DNA of 64,000 bases from positions 3,472,001 through 3,536,000 of the forward strand of contig NZ_CP083950.1 in NCBI RefSeq assembly GCF_006439395.2, read 5' to 3'. The notes beneath the pieces are model-generated. The model made no database searches, was not told the origin of the DNA, and was given only the letters and a program-made list of their open reading frames with translations. Shown piece after piece: positions 1-7,964 of this stretch; positions within the stretch are counted from its first letter, which is position 1, and each line of letters opens with the position of its first letter. This stretch comes from Mesorhizobium sp. B4-1-4. Its GTDB lineage: Bacteria; Pseudomonadota; Alphaproteobacteria; Rhizobiales; Rhizobiaceae. A program made the translations under genes and the position numbers.

Positions 1-429
1 ATACTGATAGGACGTGATGATGATCGAGGCGGGGTTATCGAATGGATGTTTCTGGCCGCTCTTCACTGCATCGCGATGCGTCTTTGAATCCAGGATGACA
101 CTTGGCAGCGAGAATTTTTCCTGAAGCTCCTGCTGCCACTGGGTTCGCAGTGATGCCGGGATAATCAATAAGACGTGGCGACGGCGCTCGGCCCATTTCT
201 GAGCGATGACGAGACAGGCTTCAATGGTCTTGCCCAAACCGACTTCGTCGGCAAGAATTACGCCCTTGGACAACGGCGAATGGAGTGCAAAGCGCGCGGC
301 CTCGACTTGGTGCGGTTTCATGTCGACGCGCGCGGTGGAAAGAGACTTGGCGAAGGCTTCGTCGTCCCGTCCTTCCAGCATGATGCGATTGGCAAAGTAT
401 TTGCTGTGGTAGTGCGTGTATTCCGTCAT
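1..429 (-). CDS. SNF2/DEAD-box helicase, N-terminal part (cut by window edge)
   Basis: About 143 N-terminal residues of a superfamily 2 ATPase are visible; the rest lies left of the window. Residues 61-68 read DEVGLGKT, the motif I form of SNF2-type helicases, within ILADEVGLGKTIEACLV. It is followed by IIPASLRTQWQQELQEKF, which fits motif Ia. The N-terminus (MTEYTHYHSKYFANRIML) resembles SNF2-related proteins that I recall from restriction-modification and defence operons with DUF4391 and type III methylase genes; that link is from memory and cannot be tested here. The start at 429 has GGGGA just upstream; an alternative ATG lies at 444. It lies in the island that ends at tRNA-Thr, which supports an accessory, possibly defensive, role. 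Confidence 0.8.
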   Translation of the reverse strand, partial: MTEYTHYHSKYFANRIMLEGRDDEAFAKSLSTARVDMKPHQVEAARFALHSPLSKGVILADEVGLGKTIEACLVIAQKWAERRRHVLLIIPASLRTQWQQELQEKFSLPSVILDSKTHRDAVKSGQKHPFDNPASIIITSYQY

Positions 430-518
430 ATTCCCCAAGCCCATTGTCGCACGGCGGATCAACTGGAACCGTTGATTCGCGCAATCGCGATGGCGGACAA
501 CCCTAACGGTGTTGCGCT

Positions 519-553
519 ACTTCACTAAGTTTTTTTGTCAGTGTCAGTGAAGT
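519..553. promoter_or_regulatory. Inverted repeat upstream of the helicase gene
   Basis: ACTTCACT (519-526) and AGTGAAGT (546-553) form perfect 8 bp arms separated by 19 bp that include a run of seven T. It lies between the end of the small winged-helix gene and the start of the helicase gene. It could be an operator for the helicase or a weak terminator for the upstream gene; the sequence alone does not decide. Confidence 0.4.
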
Positions 554-556
554 TGA

Positions 557-886
557 TCAGGGAAGCTCCTCCCTTTCGCTCGCATCCCGCAAAATTCCCG
601 CGAAATGATCGATCTCTTCGATCAGCTTCGGGCCGTACCGGGCCATCATTTTCCCCGCCGCCGTAGGGGCCTTCCGTTGCGGTCCTGTGAACAGCCCAAC
701 GCCCAAGAACTCCTCCATGCGCCTGACTCGGTCGGTGATGACGGATTTCCGAATGTCGCGTCGTTCGGCAACACGTTCCCGCGCGCCATTTTCATTCGCA
801 ACGGCCTCGGCCAGAACCTCGGCTGTCGTTTGGAGGTCGATCAGCCGCATCGACTCCGTCGAAGCGGCGGTTGTTTTTTCCTTCAC
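557..886 (-). CDS. Small LysR-like winged-helix protein without effector domain
   Basis: A 109-residue protein if translation starts at the GTG at 886, which has AAGGGGGC upstream at suitable spacing. An in-frame ATG at 964 would add 26 residues but has a weaker Shine-Dalgarno. Residues about 50-80 contain RKSVITDRVRRMEEFLGVGL followed by FTGPQRKAPTAAG, which matches the helix-turn-helix and wing of LysR regulators (the usual form is SxVSxxIxxLExxLGxxLFxR). It stops right after the linker helix, so the sugar-binding-like effector domain is absent. It sits directly upstream of the helicase gene on the same strand, so it may regulate that operon. An inverted repeat at 902-926 is a possible operator. 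Function is inferred from fold similarity only. Confidence 0.6.
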   Translation of the reverse strand: MKEKTTAASTESMRLIDLQTTAEVLAEAVANENGARERVAERRDIRKSVITDRVRRMEEFLGVGLFTGPQRKAPTAAGKMMARYGPKLIEEIDHFAGILRDASEREELP

Positions 887-901
887 TGTGCCCCCTTGTA
901 C

Positions 902-926
902 CCGAACCCCGGTTCTCACGGTTCGG
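902..926. promoter_or_regulatory. Inverted repeat in front of the mini winged-helix gene
   Basis: CCGAACC (902-908) and GGTTCGG (920-926) are perfect 7 bp arms around an 11 bp spacer, 16 bp upstream of the GTG at 886. The size and place fit an autoregulatory operator. If translation instead begins at 964, this would lie within the coding sequence. Confidence 0.4.
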
Positions 927-1126
927 TCTAGCACTGCGGTTCTTTCCCCTTCCTTTAGGAGCATATCTTTCTACTATATAAGGGAAACGGGACAAGGCTA
1001 TGTAGAGCGGAACTCAATTACCTGTATTTATGTAATTTATTGGCTTCGTGCCGCGCGAAGAATCCGAACATGCCGACATCGGAGGGCATCGCTGTGACGG
1101 TCGACTCGCGAAATCGTTCGGATTTT

Positions 1127-1145
1127 TCGAATGAAAATCATTCGA
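1127..1145. repeat. Short perfect palindrome after the 469-aa gene
   Basis: TCGAATG and CATTCGA form 7 bp arms around AAAAT. It lies 18 bases past the stop of the unknown gene that ends at 1163. There is no T-run on the side needed for an intrinsic terminator on the minus strand, so it may be an operator or an RNA-stabilising hairpin. Confidence 0.35.
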
Positions 1146-1162
1146 GAATGCCGAACCGTCAT

Positions 1163-2572
1163 TCATTCAAAACGGCGTCTGGTTGTAGGGATGATGAGTT
1201 CCCCATTGGCTGGGTGATAGTAAGCCCGTTCCGCATTGACGGGATGATAATAGGCCAGTTCCCGAGCCGTGGGTGGAGTCCACTCGCCCGAGCATTCCAA
1301 CTCCCGTAGGCGCTTGCAGTGCTTAAGCGCCTCCCAGTTGACCTGACTGGTCTCGTGATCAAGCTCCATGAACTCCATGAAGATCACGTCCCTGAGATAT
1401 GCACAGTGGGCGAAGCTCTCGGGAGCGACCTCCCGCAGTCGGGTCATGAACCCCAGTTCGCGATCAGCATCGTCGAAATAGTCAGCGGGATGCCCGTACC
1501 GTGCCCACGCCTGAAGCCTCATGACCTTACCTGCGACAAATCTTGCTGCTCTACGAACCTCTGGATCGATGATCTTGTCCGACAAGGCAGCGAGGTTTTC
1601 TGCGAATCCGTCACTGGAATAACTATCTATTGCGCGTTGGAACCAGGGATAAAGCGGCCGTCTATCTATTAAGGGGTGAGTCAATTCCAAGAACGGTTCC
1701 AGGTTCTGGGCTGCCACGAATTGACCCCATAGGCCCATTTCAAGAACGATGAGCACACGCGACAACCAAGGATCGTCCCAAAAATAGCTGTGCGCTTCGT
1801 CAGTTACTTTTGGCAATCGGACTTCACGCGTGCCCCGGAGCCGCCGCTCGTCGTCGATCCAAATCAGCGTGTCCTTCATTCCGTTGAACTCGCGTCCCCG
1901 GCGGACGGCTACAACATCCCCCTTCACGAAAAAGTGGAGCCCGAGACCATGTCGGTTGATGGCGGTGAGATACTCACCCAGCCTCTTACGCCGCGTCGAT
2001 TTCGTCGACCGCGCGATTTCAGGAAGCGGATTTGTGGCTGTGCGGACGCAATTGTCCCACAATACAGCAGCAAGCTCATCGATGAGGACAAGGCCGGAGC
2101 CGTCGCGCGGAAACGTCTCATCCAGGATTGCAACTAGGCGGCGTTCCTTTAACGGCAACGTTTCGATTTTCTTCTGGCGGACTGGAGAAATACCGTGCTG
2201 ACGCAGATGGCGCGCGACAGTGCTCTTCGATTGCCCGCTGAAGCGGGCCGCATGACGCACTGTCGCCGCGCCATACGTTTCAGCCGCGAATTCCAGCAGC
2301 AAGGGTGCGGAAACTTCCGTAGCCGCGCGTTCCTCGCGGCTCCGCTCCGCCTTCTTTCGCGGCGGATTGTATTTCTCGATCGTCCAGCGGGTCACGTCGG
2401 CGGCCACGCGAAGGGCCTCGGATTCGCTAAGTTCGCTGCCTTCGTCCTTCAGCCATTCGAGGATGGACGATGTACAGAAGTCGAGCAGCTTCCACCGATC
2501 CTTGCCGTTCTTCCGAACAAACCCGTAGGCCGCTTGGCGCAGAAATTCGAAGGCTTCGGGATTGGCGCTCAT
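1163..2572 (-). CDS. Unknown 469-aa island protein with a central helix-turn-helix
   Basis: I do not recognise a named family. From the ATG at 2572 the protein begins MSANPEAFEFLRQAAYGFVR; the frame stays open to a TTG at 2707, so the start is uncertain and no convincing Shine-Dalgarno marks it. Residues about 105-140 (ATVRHAARFSGQSKSTVARH) look like a helix-turn-helix of resolvase or Trp-repressor type. The rest is acidic and basic with few hydrophobic stretches, so it is probably a soluble DNA-binding protein. The C-terminus has three degenerate copies of a roughly 10-residue unit around AYYHPxN. It lies between the mini winged-helix gene and the DUF2958 gene, within the tRNA-Thr island. 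Codon use supports this strand over the opposite frames. Confidence 0.65.
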   Translation of the reverse strand: MSANPEAFEFLRQAAYGFVRKNGKDRWKLLDFCTSSILEWLKDEGSELSESEALRVAADVTRWTIEKYNPPRKKAERSREERAATEVSAPLLLEFAAETYGAATVRHAARFSGQSKSTVARHLRQHGISPVRQKKIETLPLKERRLVAILDETFPRDGSGLVLIDELAAVLWDNCVRTATNPLPEIARSTKSTRRKRLGEYLTAINRHGLGLHFFVKGDVVAVRRGREFNGMKDTLIWIDDERRLRGTREVRLPKVTDEAHSYFWDDPWLSRVLIVLEMGLWGQFVAAQNLEPFLELTHPLIDRRPLYPWFQRAIDSYSSDGFAENLAALSDKIIDPEVRRAARFVAGKVMRLQAWARYGHPADYFDDADRELGFMTRLREVAPESFAHCAYLRDVIFMEFMELDHETSQVNWEALKHCKRLRELECSGEWTPPTARELAYYHPVNAERAYYHPANGELIIPTTRRRFE

Positions 2573-3047
2573 GGCATACGGAAAGAGGTAAGAGGTCCGC
2601 GCCACATGGAAGAGGCGCTTGCGCGCTACGATAGAACGCTCCTGTGAAGGAATGCTAAATCTGTCACCGCATGCCCAGCCCGTGTCAGGCTGGTCGGACG
2701 GGACCAAAGAAGAGAGAAGCGCATAATGCGGAGGTGTCGGCCCGCCCGGAGATTTGGGTAAGCCGGAACGATGCCGGAGGCCAATTCGCGGCCCTGAACT
2801 CGGTTAACGACGGCAGCCGTAGGAGGTTCAGCATAGCGCCCGCGCACGCGGGGAACTGGGACCGACTGCCTCCGACGAGGGGAACCGTATGGAAGGCCAC
2901 GTTCGGCCTGTTCTCGACCTTCGCGCGACACTATTGCGGCAATGCCCATAGAGCGTAAGTGTCGCAGCTCTTTGGGTGAACGCCTGCGAAATTCTTCCAA
3001 GTCTGCGATCCCTGCAAGAAGCGACGCGCGGGAAGGTGGATCGTCGC
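2573..3047. other. No supported gene
   Basis: Several overlapping frames stay open here because of high GC, but none has a recognisable domain or a ribosome binding site. One short GC palindrome at 2837-2856 resembles a type I-E CRISPR repeat core but occurs once only. Confidence 0.5.
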
Positions 3048-3377
3048 TTATGCGACGATCCTGCCTGCTGCCCGAGCGGCGGCGGCGTATGCCCAAAGTG
3101 GCCTGTCCGCACGGAAGTGCCGATCGCGTTCGACAAGGAGATGGAGCGGTCCGCGAACTGCCGAGATTTCCGCGAGAGAAGCATATCCGAGTTCCGGAGA
3201 GCCGTGGCCGAGGTCGCACAGACCGTACAGGGTATCTTGGTCGCTAGCGAGTTCGGTGAAAAGCCATACTGCGCGTGCATCAGGAGTGAAGAATTTCACC
3301 ACTGGGAAGTGATCGCTTTCGGATGAGCGCTCGGCATTCCGGCGGAGAGCGGTTCTGAGTGCGAAAGTAAGGAGCAT
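3048..3377 (-). CDS. DUF2958 domain protein
   Basis: A 109-residue protein matching the DUF2958 family, which from general knowledge is carried mostly on plasmids and integrative elements and has no known activity. Typical stretches are PVVKFFTPDARAVWLFTEL, a DTLYGLCDLGHGSPELGY segment and LLVERDRHFRADRPLWAYA. Start: AAGGAG seven bases upstream of the ATG at 3377. The stop of a 33-codon ORF lies four bases before this ATG, so the two are probably translated as a coupled pair. It is consistent with the neighbouring integrase in marking this stretch as a mobile island. The role may be maintenance or transfer of the element, but nothing in the sequence shows it directly. Confidence 0.85.
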   Translation of the reverse strand: MLLTFALRTALRRNAERSSESDHFPVVKFFTPDARAVWLFTELASDQDTLYGLCDLGHGSPELGYASLAEISAVRGPLHLLVERDRHFRADRPLWAYAAAARAAGRIVA

Positions 3378-3381
3378 CGGC

Positions 3382-3483
3382 TTACTCCTTCTCGGCGAAG
3401 GAGCCGCGAACCAGGCATCCGGTGAGTGGGACGGCATCGCGCGTCGAGGATTTCTTCCGGGTAGCTTTTTCCGTCTGTGCCAT
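3382..3483 (-). CDS. 33-aa ORF coupled to the DUF2958 gene
   Basis: The ORF starts MAQTEKATRKKSSTRDAVPL and ends SFAEKE. It has a textbook AGGAGG five bases upstream of its ATG, stronger than most sites in the window. Its stop sits four bases before the DUF2958 start, and the end of this ORF supplies the AAGGAG that serves the next gene. It may be a real micro-protein, basic at the N-terminus, or a leader whose translation drives DUF2958 expression. I recognise no family. Confidence 0.5.
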   Translation of the reverse strand: MAQTEKATRKKSSTRDAVPLTGCLVRGSFAEKE

Positions 3484-3738
3484 CTTGGCCTCCTGCTTCC
3501 GGTCGCCCTACGCGACCGTTCTGGAGCGGCTGAGACAGCGGCTTAGGGGAAGGATAGCTGGATGCCGCAGGCACGCTTGCGCTTGTCCATTGGCGAACTT
3601 CCGCGCCAGCTGTAAGAGAGCGAGAGGAACGGCGAGGGAGGCAGGGATCGAGGTCGAGTGGCGGAGCGCGGGACAGAAGCTCGGGAGCCGTTCACAGGTC
3701 AGAGAGACGGCAGACGGCGGCCGATCTGCGATTGGGGC

Positions 3739-5334
3739 CTAGGCCGCGCGCTTCTCGGCATCGGGGAGAAGCGGTACAATCTTGTCCATTTCCGCTGCCA
3801 GTCCGGGTAGCATGACATCGGTTGCGCCGTATTTCCTGTGAACCTTAGCGGAGGCGTGGCCGGAGAGATACTCGCGTGGCTCGTCCTGCACGCCATCACG
3901 TCGGCAGAGGTCGATGAAAAGGTGCCGCAGCCCATGATTGGGCGAAATCTCCTCGCGCGTGATACCGACTGAGTTGCCACGCACCCAGCGGCCGACGAAG
4001 CTGGTCGCCCCTGGTGAGAATAGCCTGCCGTCGGCAGCCGCCTGAACCCAGCGCAGCAATCCTTCGCCTTCAAGCGCCGGATGGACGGGAATCTTGCGCT
4101 CGCTCCGGTTCGTCTTCAGGGTCCGTCCGCCGCGCGTAGTGACCCTGAAGAACCAGCGCCCCTCGCACTGGAAGAAATCCGCTTTCCGAAGCGCATTCGC
4201 TTCACTGATGCGCAAACCAGCATAGAGGCACACCCACGGCAGCCATCTCGTACGGGGATCCATTTCGGTGCGCGCTTTGCGCATGACATGACGGGCCTCC
4301 TCCATGGTGTAGGAGGTCTCGTCGGCTGATTTTTCCAACCATTCCGGAAGCTCGATGCGACCCGATATGACCTCGGCCGATGCCATCGGTACGCGGTATT
4401 TCCTCATACCCTGTCCCCAGTTGATGATGGTTCCGAGGTTGGTCAGCTTGTCAGCAATCGTCCGATTACCGAGCACGGCTGCCTCAATCATCGCGTCTCC
4501 CCAAGCCTCCGCTTCCTCAGCGGTCGTGGTGGTCGCATCGTTGGATTTGCGAAATGCGGCGAACTCCCTTGCTATCTGCTTGTATTTCCGGATCGAGCTG
4601 TCGGGCATTGGCTTGGCCTTCTTCCCAGCCTGCTTCTTCTCCGCCTTCGCGTCGATGATGTTCTCGAACGTGACGCTTGTTCTCGGCTTGGTGATGCCTT
4701 CCTGTTTCGTCGTTTGAAGGTCGAATACGGGATAGCGCGAGGCAGCGGAGTCCGGGCTGAAATCGCCTCCCGCCATCCGGGCGAGGTACTCACGTGCATC
4801 CAGCACTGCCTTGTCGACGGCTACATTGACCATCTTCCGGCTGTCAGGATCGAGCAGCAGTCCGCGTGCTTTCAGCCAGTCGTCGATACGTTGAGCGTTC
4901 TGCCCGGCTCGGTTGGCATGCAGTTGCTCCACAAAAGCTTTGACTGCATCGGGGTTGCTGCCGAAGGGAATCATCCGCACTGAGCCCCGTCGCAACGCGG
5001 CTTGGTCCAGCATGAGCGCCAAGCTGCGGCCGGGCATGCGCGATGGGTTGTCCCCATGCTCCTTGACCATGGAATCATAGATTTCTCCCGCGAGGCCAGC
5101 AGCCTGCCTTTCGCTCAGGCTGCGGGGGCCTGCGGAAAGCTCCCGCCAACGCTGCTGCACTTCAAGACTAACGCGGGCGAACTCGATCCTAGCCTGTTCA
5201 GGGTCGCGCGTTCGGAGGGAAATCTTCTCCTCCGTCTTTCCGACCAGCGGCTTCAGCCGCTCGGGAACGCGCTTGCGATACCAGTAGATGCCGGAGTCCG
5301 GATGGGGCCAAGGATGATTCATGCGAAGGACCAT
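3739..5334 (-). CDS. Tyrosine recombinase/integrase of the tRNA-Thr island
   Basis: A 531-residue phage-type integrase that would catalyse site-specific insertion and excision of the island by tyrosine recombination. The C-terminal catalytic domain shows the first Arg in LPWVCLYAGLRISEANALRK, the HxxR box in NHGLRHLFIDLC, and the final His and Tyr in YLSGHASAKVHRKYG. The N-terminal part (IYWYRKRVPERLKPLVGKTE) fits the core-binding region of the longer DUF6538-type integrases found in Hyphomicrobiales. Start: AGGAG eight bases upstream of the ATG at 5334; a second ATG follows at 5322. It lies 80 bp from the 3' end of tRNA-Thr, the usual arrangement for an element inserted into that tRNA. The far attachment site is outside the window. 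Confidence 0.92.
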   Translation of the reverse strand: MVLRMNHPWPHPDSGIYWYRKRVPERLKPLVGKTEEKISLRTRDPEQARIEFARVSLEVQQRWRELSAGPRSLSERQAAGLAGEIYDSMVKEHGDNPSRMPGRSLALMLDQAALRRGSVRMIPFGSNPDAVKAFVEQLHANRAGQNAQRIDDWLKARGLLLDPDSRKMVNVAVDKAVLDAREYLARMAGGDFSPDSAASRYPVFDLQTTKQEGITKPRTSVTFENIIDAKAEKKQAGKKAKPMPDSSIRKYKQIAREFAAFRKSNDATTTTAEEAEAWGDAMIEAAVLGNRTIADKLTNLGTIINWGQGMRKYRVPMASAEVISGRIELPEWLEKSADETSYTMEEARHVMRKARTEMDPRTRWLPWVCLYAGLRISEANALRKADFFQCEGRWFFRVTTRGGRTLKTNRSERKIPVHPALEGEGLLRWVQAAADGRLFSPGATSFVGRWVRGNSVGITREEISPNHGLRHLFIDLCRRDGVQDEPREYLSGHASAKVHRKYGATDVMLPGLAAEMDKIVPLLPDAEKRAA

Positions 5335-5414
5335 GTGTACCGCTCCTGTGTACCAGTGGAGCGGTTGAAAAGTCCTTACAACGCAAGACGTTGAGCGATT
5401 TCAAGGGCTTGGAA

Positions 5415-5489
<75 letters not shown>

Positions 5490-5650
5490 CGCTGATGGCG
5501 GGGCTTCTGCCATATCGAACCGGCAAGCGCAAGGCCAAGAACAACGCTTCTGTGAAAGCCTTTGCCGGATAGCTTTTTATGACATGGCGGCGCCACAATC
5601 TTGGCTATCCCTGAATATCGGTTTGGCCGGTCGCCGGCCGGGACGGGACG

Positions 5651-5827
5651 ATGAGCGGCAAGACAATTCCACCGAAAAACAGCGGCACGGACCGCAAAAC
5701 CAGGCTTGCCGAGCAGTTGCGCGCCAATCTGCAGAAGCGCAAAGCGCAGTCGCGCTCGCGCCGCACCGGCGAGGCCGACCAGCGGCCGGACGGGCTCAGC
5801 GCTTCCAAGGAAATGCAAAAAGATTAA
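5651..5827 (+). CDS. Small conserved basic protein upstream of murA
   Basis: A 58-residue protein beginning MSGKTIPPKNSGTDRKTRLA and ending SASKEMQKD. It is rich in Lys, Arg and Gln and has no membrane segment. From memory, similar short ORFs are found upstream of murA in other Hyphomicrobiales, which supports it being a real gene. GGGACGGGACG before the ATG supplies a plausible ribosome binding site. The function is unknown; the charge suggests nucleic acid or ribosome binding, which is only a guess. Confidence 0.7.
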   Translation: MSGKTIPPKNSGTDRKTRLAEQLRANLQKRKAQSRSRRTGEADQRPDGLSASKEMQKD

Positions 5828-5955
5828 CTCAAATCGGCCATTCTTGGGGCGCAGCGGGCGAAATCCTATTTCTTGAACCAGACCGCCCGATGGTCTAGAC
5901 GGGCCGACACTCAAACGATTGAAGCGGCCTTTTTGGCCGAGAGGGACGTTCTCCA

Positions 5956-7248
5956 ATGGATCGCATCAGAATTGTCGGCGGCAACGAGCTTGCCGGAAGC
6001 ATTCCGATATCGGGCGCGAAAAACGCCGCCCTACCCTTGATGATCGCCTCGCTTTTGACCGACGACACGCTGACCTTGGAAAACGTGCCGCATCTGGCCG
6101 ATGTCGAGCAGCTGATCCGCATCCTCGGCAATCACGGCGTCGATTATTCCGTCAATGGCCGCCGCGAGAAGCAGAATGAGGGCTATTCGCGCACCATCAA
6201 CTTCTCGGCCCGCAACATCGTCGACACCACGGCGCCTTACGAGCTGGTGTCGAAGATGCGGGCGTCGTTCTGGGTGATCGGGCCGCTGCTGGCCCGCATG
6301 GGCGAGGCCAAGGTGTCGCTGCCGGGCGGCTGCGCCATCGGCACCCGCCCGGTCGACCTGTTCCTCGAAGGCCTGCAGGCGCTGGGCGCGGATATCGACG
6401 TCGACACCGGCTATGTCATCGCCAAGACCCGCAATGGCCGCCTTGTCGGCAACCGCTATGTCTTCCCGAAAGTGTCGGTCGGCGCCACCCATGTGCTGAT
6501 GATGGCGGCCTCGCTGGCCAAGGGCGAGACGGTGCTTGAAAACGCCGCCTGCGAGCCCGAAATCGTCAATCTCGCCGAATGCCTCAACGCCATGGGCGCG
6601 AAAATTTCCGGGGCCGGCACGCCTGTTATCATCATCGATGGCGTCGAAGCGCTGTCGGGCGCGCGCGTGCGCGTCATTCCCGACCGCATCGAGACCGGCA
6701 CCTACGCCATGGCGGTCGCCATGACCGGCGGCGACGTCGTGCTCGAAGGCGCGCGCCCCGAGCTGCTGCAGACCGCGCTGGATGTGATTTCGCAGACCGG
6801 CGCCGAGATCACGCAGACCAATTCCGGCATCCGCGTCAAGCGCAATGGCGCCGGCATTTCGCCTGTCGACGTGACGACGGCGCCCTTCCCGGCCTTCCCG
6901 ACCGACCTGCAGGCGCAGTTCATGGGCCTGATGACCATGGCCAAGGGCAAGTCGCGCATCACCGAGACCATCTTCGAGAACCGCTTCATGCATGTCCAGG
7001 AACTGGCCCGGCTCGGCGCCCACATCACGCTTTCCGGCCAGACGGCGATCGTCGACGGCGTCTCGAAACTGAAGGGCGCGCCGGTCATGGCGACCGATCT
7101 TCGCGCTTCGGTGTCGCTGGTCATCGCCGGTCTGGCGGCCGAAGGCGAGACCACGGTCAATCGCGTCTACCATCTCGACCGCGGCTTCGAGCGGCTGGAG
7201 GAAAAGCTGTCTAATTGCGGCGCGGTGATCGAGCGGATTTCCGGCTGA
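5956..7248 (+). CDS. murA: UDP-N-acetylglucosamine 1-carboxyvinyltransferase MurA
   Basis: MurA transfers enolpyruvate from phosphoenolpyruvate to UDP-GlcNAc, the first committed step of peptidoglycan precursor synthesis in the cytoplasm. The 430-residue length is normal. Lys22 and Asn23 in SGAKNAALP are the conserved substrate-binding pair, and Cys126 in [12 protein letters not shown] is the active-site cysteine and fosfomycin target. The repeated alpha/beta units continue to [12 protein letters not shown] near the C-terminus. It leads a same-strand run (DUF2948, hisD, UPF0262, phosphatase, infA, maf, yacG) that is a familiar order in Hyphomicrobiales. A 274-base gap with a dispersed palindrome separates it from the next gene, so it may have its own transcript. 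Confidence 0.97.
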   Translation: MDRIRIVGGNELAGSIPISGAKNAALPLMIASLLTDDTLTLENVPHLADVEQLIRILGNHGVDYSVNGRREKQNEGYSRTINFSARNIVDTTAPYELVSKMRASFWVIGPLLARMGEAKVSLPGGCAIGTRPVDLFLEGLQALGADIDVDTGYVIAKTRNGRLVGNRYVFPKVSVGATHVLMMAASLAKGETVLENAACEPEIVNLAECLNAMGAKISGAGTPVIIIDGVEALSGARVRVIPDRIETGTYAMAVAMTGGDVVLEGARPELLQTALDVISQTGAEITQTNSGIRVKRNGAGISPVDVTTAPFPAFPTDLQAQFMGLMTMAKGKSRITETIFENRFMHVQELARLGAHITLSGQTAIVDGVSKLKGAPVMATDLRASVSLVIAGLAAEGETTVNRVYHLDRGFERLEEKLSNCGAVIERISG

Positions 7249-7432
7249 CGGCCGCACGGCGGCAGCTTCGGACAGGGACAGCCTTCTCAAGGGACTTCGT
7301 CTTCCTGCCCCACAAACCCGAGGCAATTGCCGCGGGGCGGAAATCGTTCGCGGTTACACCGCCCGGGAAGACCGACCGGAGCCCGTTCCATATCGAGGAA
7401 ATCGGGACGAAACAGGCTCCAGATTCTTGTTT

Positions 7433-7481
7433 GAGCATGATCTTTGCCAAAAACCGGTTTCCACTTTTCGGGATCATGCTC
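7433..7481. repeat. Dispersed palindromic repeat, copy 1
   Basis: GAGCATGATC and GATCATGCTC are the outer arms; the inside holds CCAAAAACCGG and CCACTTTTCGG, which also pair in part. Related elements occur at 10321 and 45708. I recognise this as an abundant intergenic repeat of Mesorhizobium and relatives. It lies between murA and the DUF2948 gene. Confidence 0.8.
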
Positions 7482-7522
7482 TAACAGAAGGCTGAACAGT
7501 CAATTTCAGGTGCGAAATCCGC

Positions 7523-7957
7523 ATGAATGCCCTCAAGCTTATCGCGCTCGACGACCAGGACCTGGGCATCGTCTCGGCCCATGTCCAGGATGCCGTGATG
7601 AAAGTTTCGGACCTCCAATATCTGCCCGCGGCCAAGCGTTTCGTGCTGACCATGAACCGCTTCGTCTGGGAGGCGAAGTCAGGCCTGTTTCACCAGCATA
7701 ACGAGCGGCGCCAGGCGGTGCTGCATTTCGACCGGGTGCTGGGCGCCAAGACCAACGGCATTGCCCGCGACAACCCGGCCGAGGTGCTGTCCCTGCTGGC
7801 CATCAGCTTCATCGAGATCAGCAAACCCGCCGGCATCGTCGAGCTGATCTTTTCGGGCGGCGGCACCATCATGCTCGATGTCGAGTGCATCGAGGCCCGC
7901 CTTGCCGACATCGGCGGCGCGTGGGAAGCCACGTCACGTCCCGTGCACAGGGCTTGA
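7523..7957 (+). CDS. DUF2948 family protein
   Basis: A 144-residue protein starting MNALKLIALDDQDLGIVSAH and containing VSDLQYLPAAKRFVLTMNRF. This matches the DUF2948 family, which is confined largely to alphaproteobacteria and usually sits next to hisD. There is no signal peptide or membrane segment, so it is cytoplasmic. The biochemical function is unknown. Its stop lies seven bases before the hisD start, and the placement between murA and hisD suggests co-transcription with hisD and downstream genes. Confidence 0.9.
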   Translation: MNALKLIALDDQDLGIVSAHVQDAVMKVSDLQYLPAAKRFVLTMNRFVWEAKSGLFHQHNERRQAVLHFDRVLGAKTNGIARDNPAEVLSLLAISFIEISKPAGIVELIFSGGGTIMLDVECIEARLADIGGAWEATSRPVHRA

Positions 7958-7964
7958 GCGTCTC

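Noticed and set aside
2837..2856. GC palindrome resembling the core of a type I-E CRISPR repeat
   Set aside because: It occurs once, the flanks do not match a full repeat, and there is no second repeat or spacer and no cas gene in the window.
6031..7326. 431-codon open frame opposite murA
   Set aside because: It is the antisense of a high-GC core gene, rich in His, Arg and Ala without any domain; murA on the plus strand is certain.
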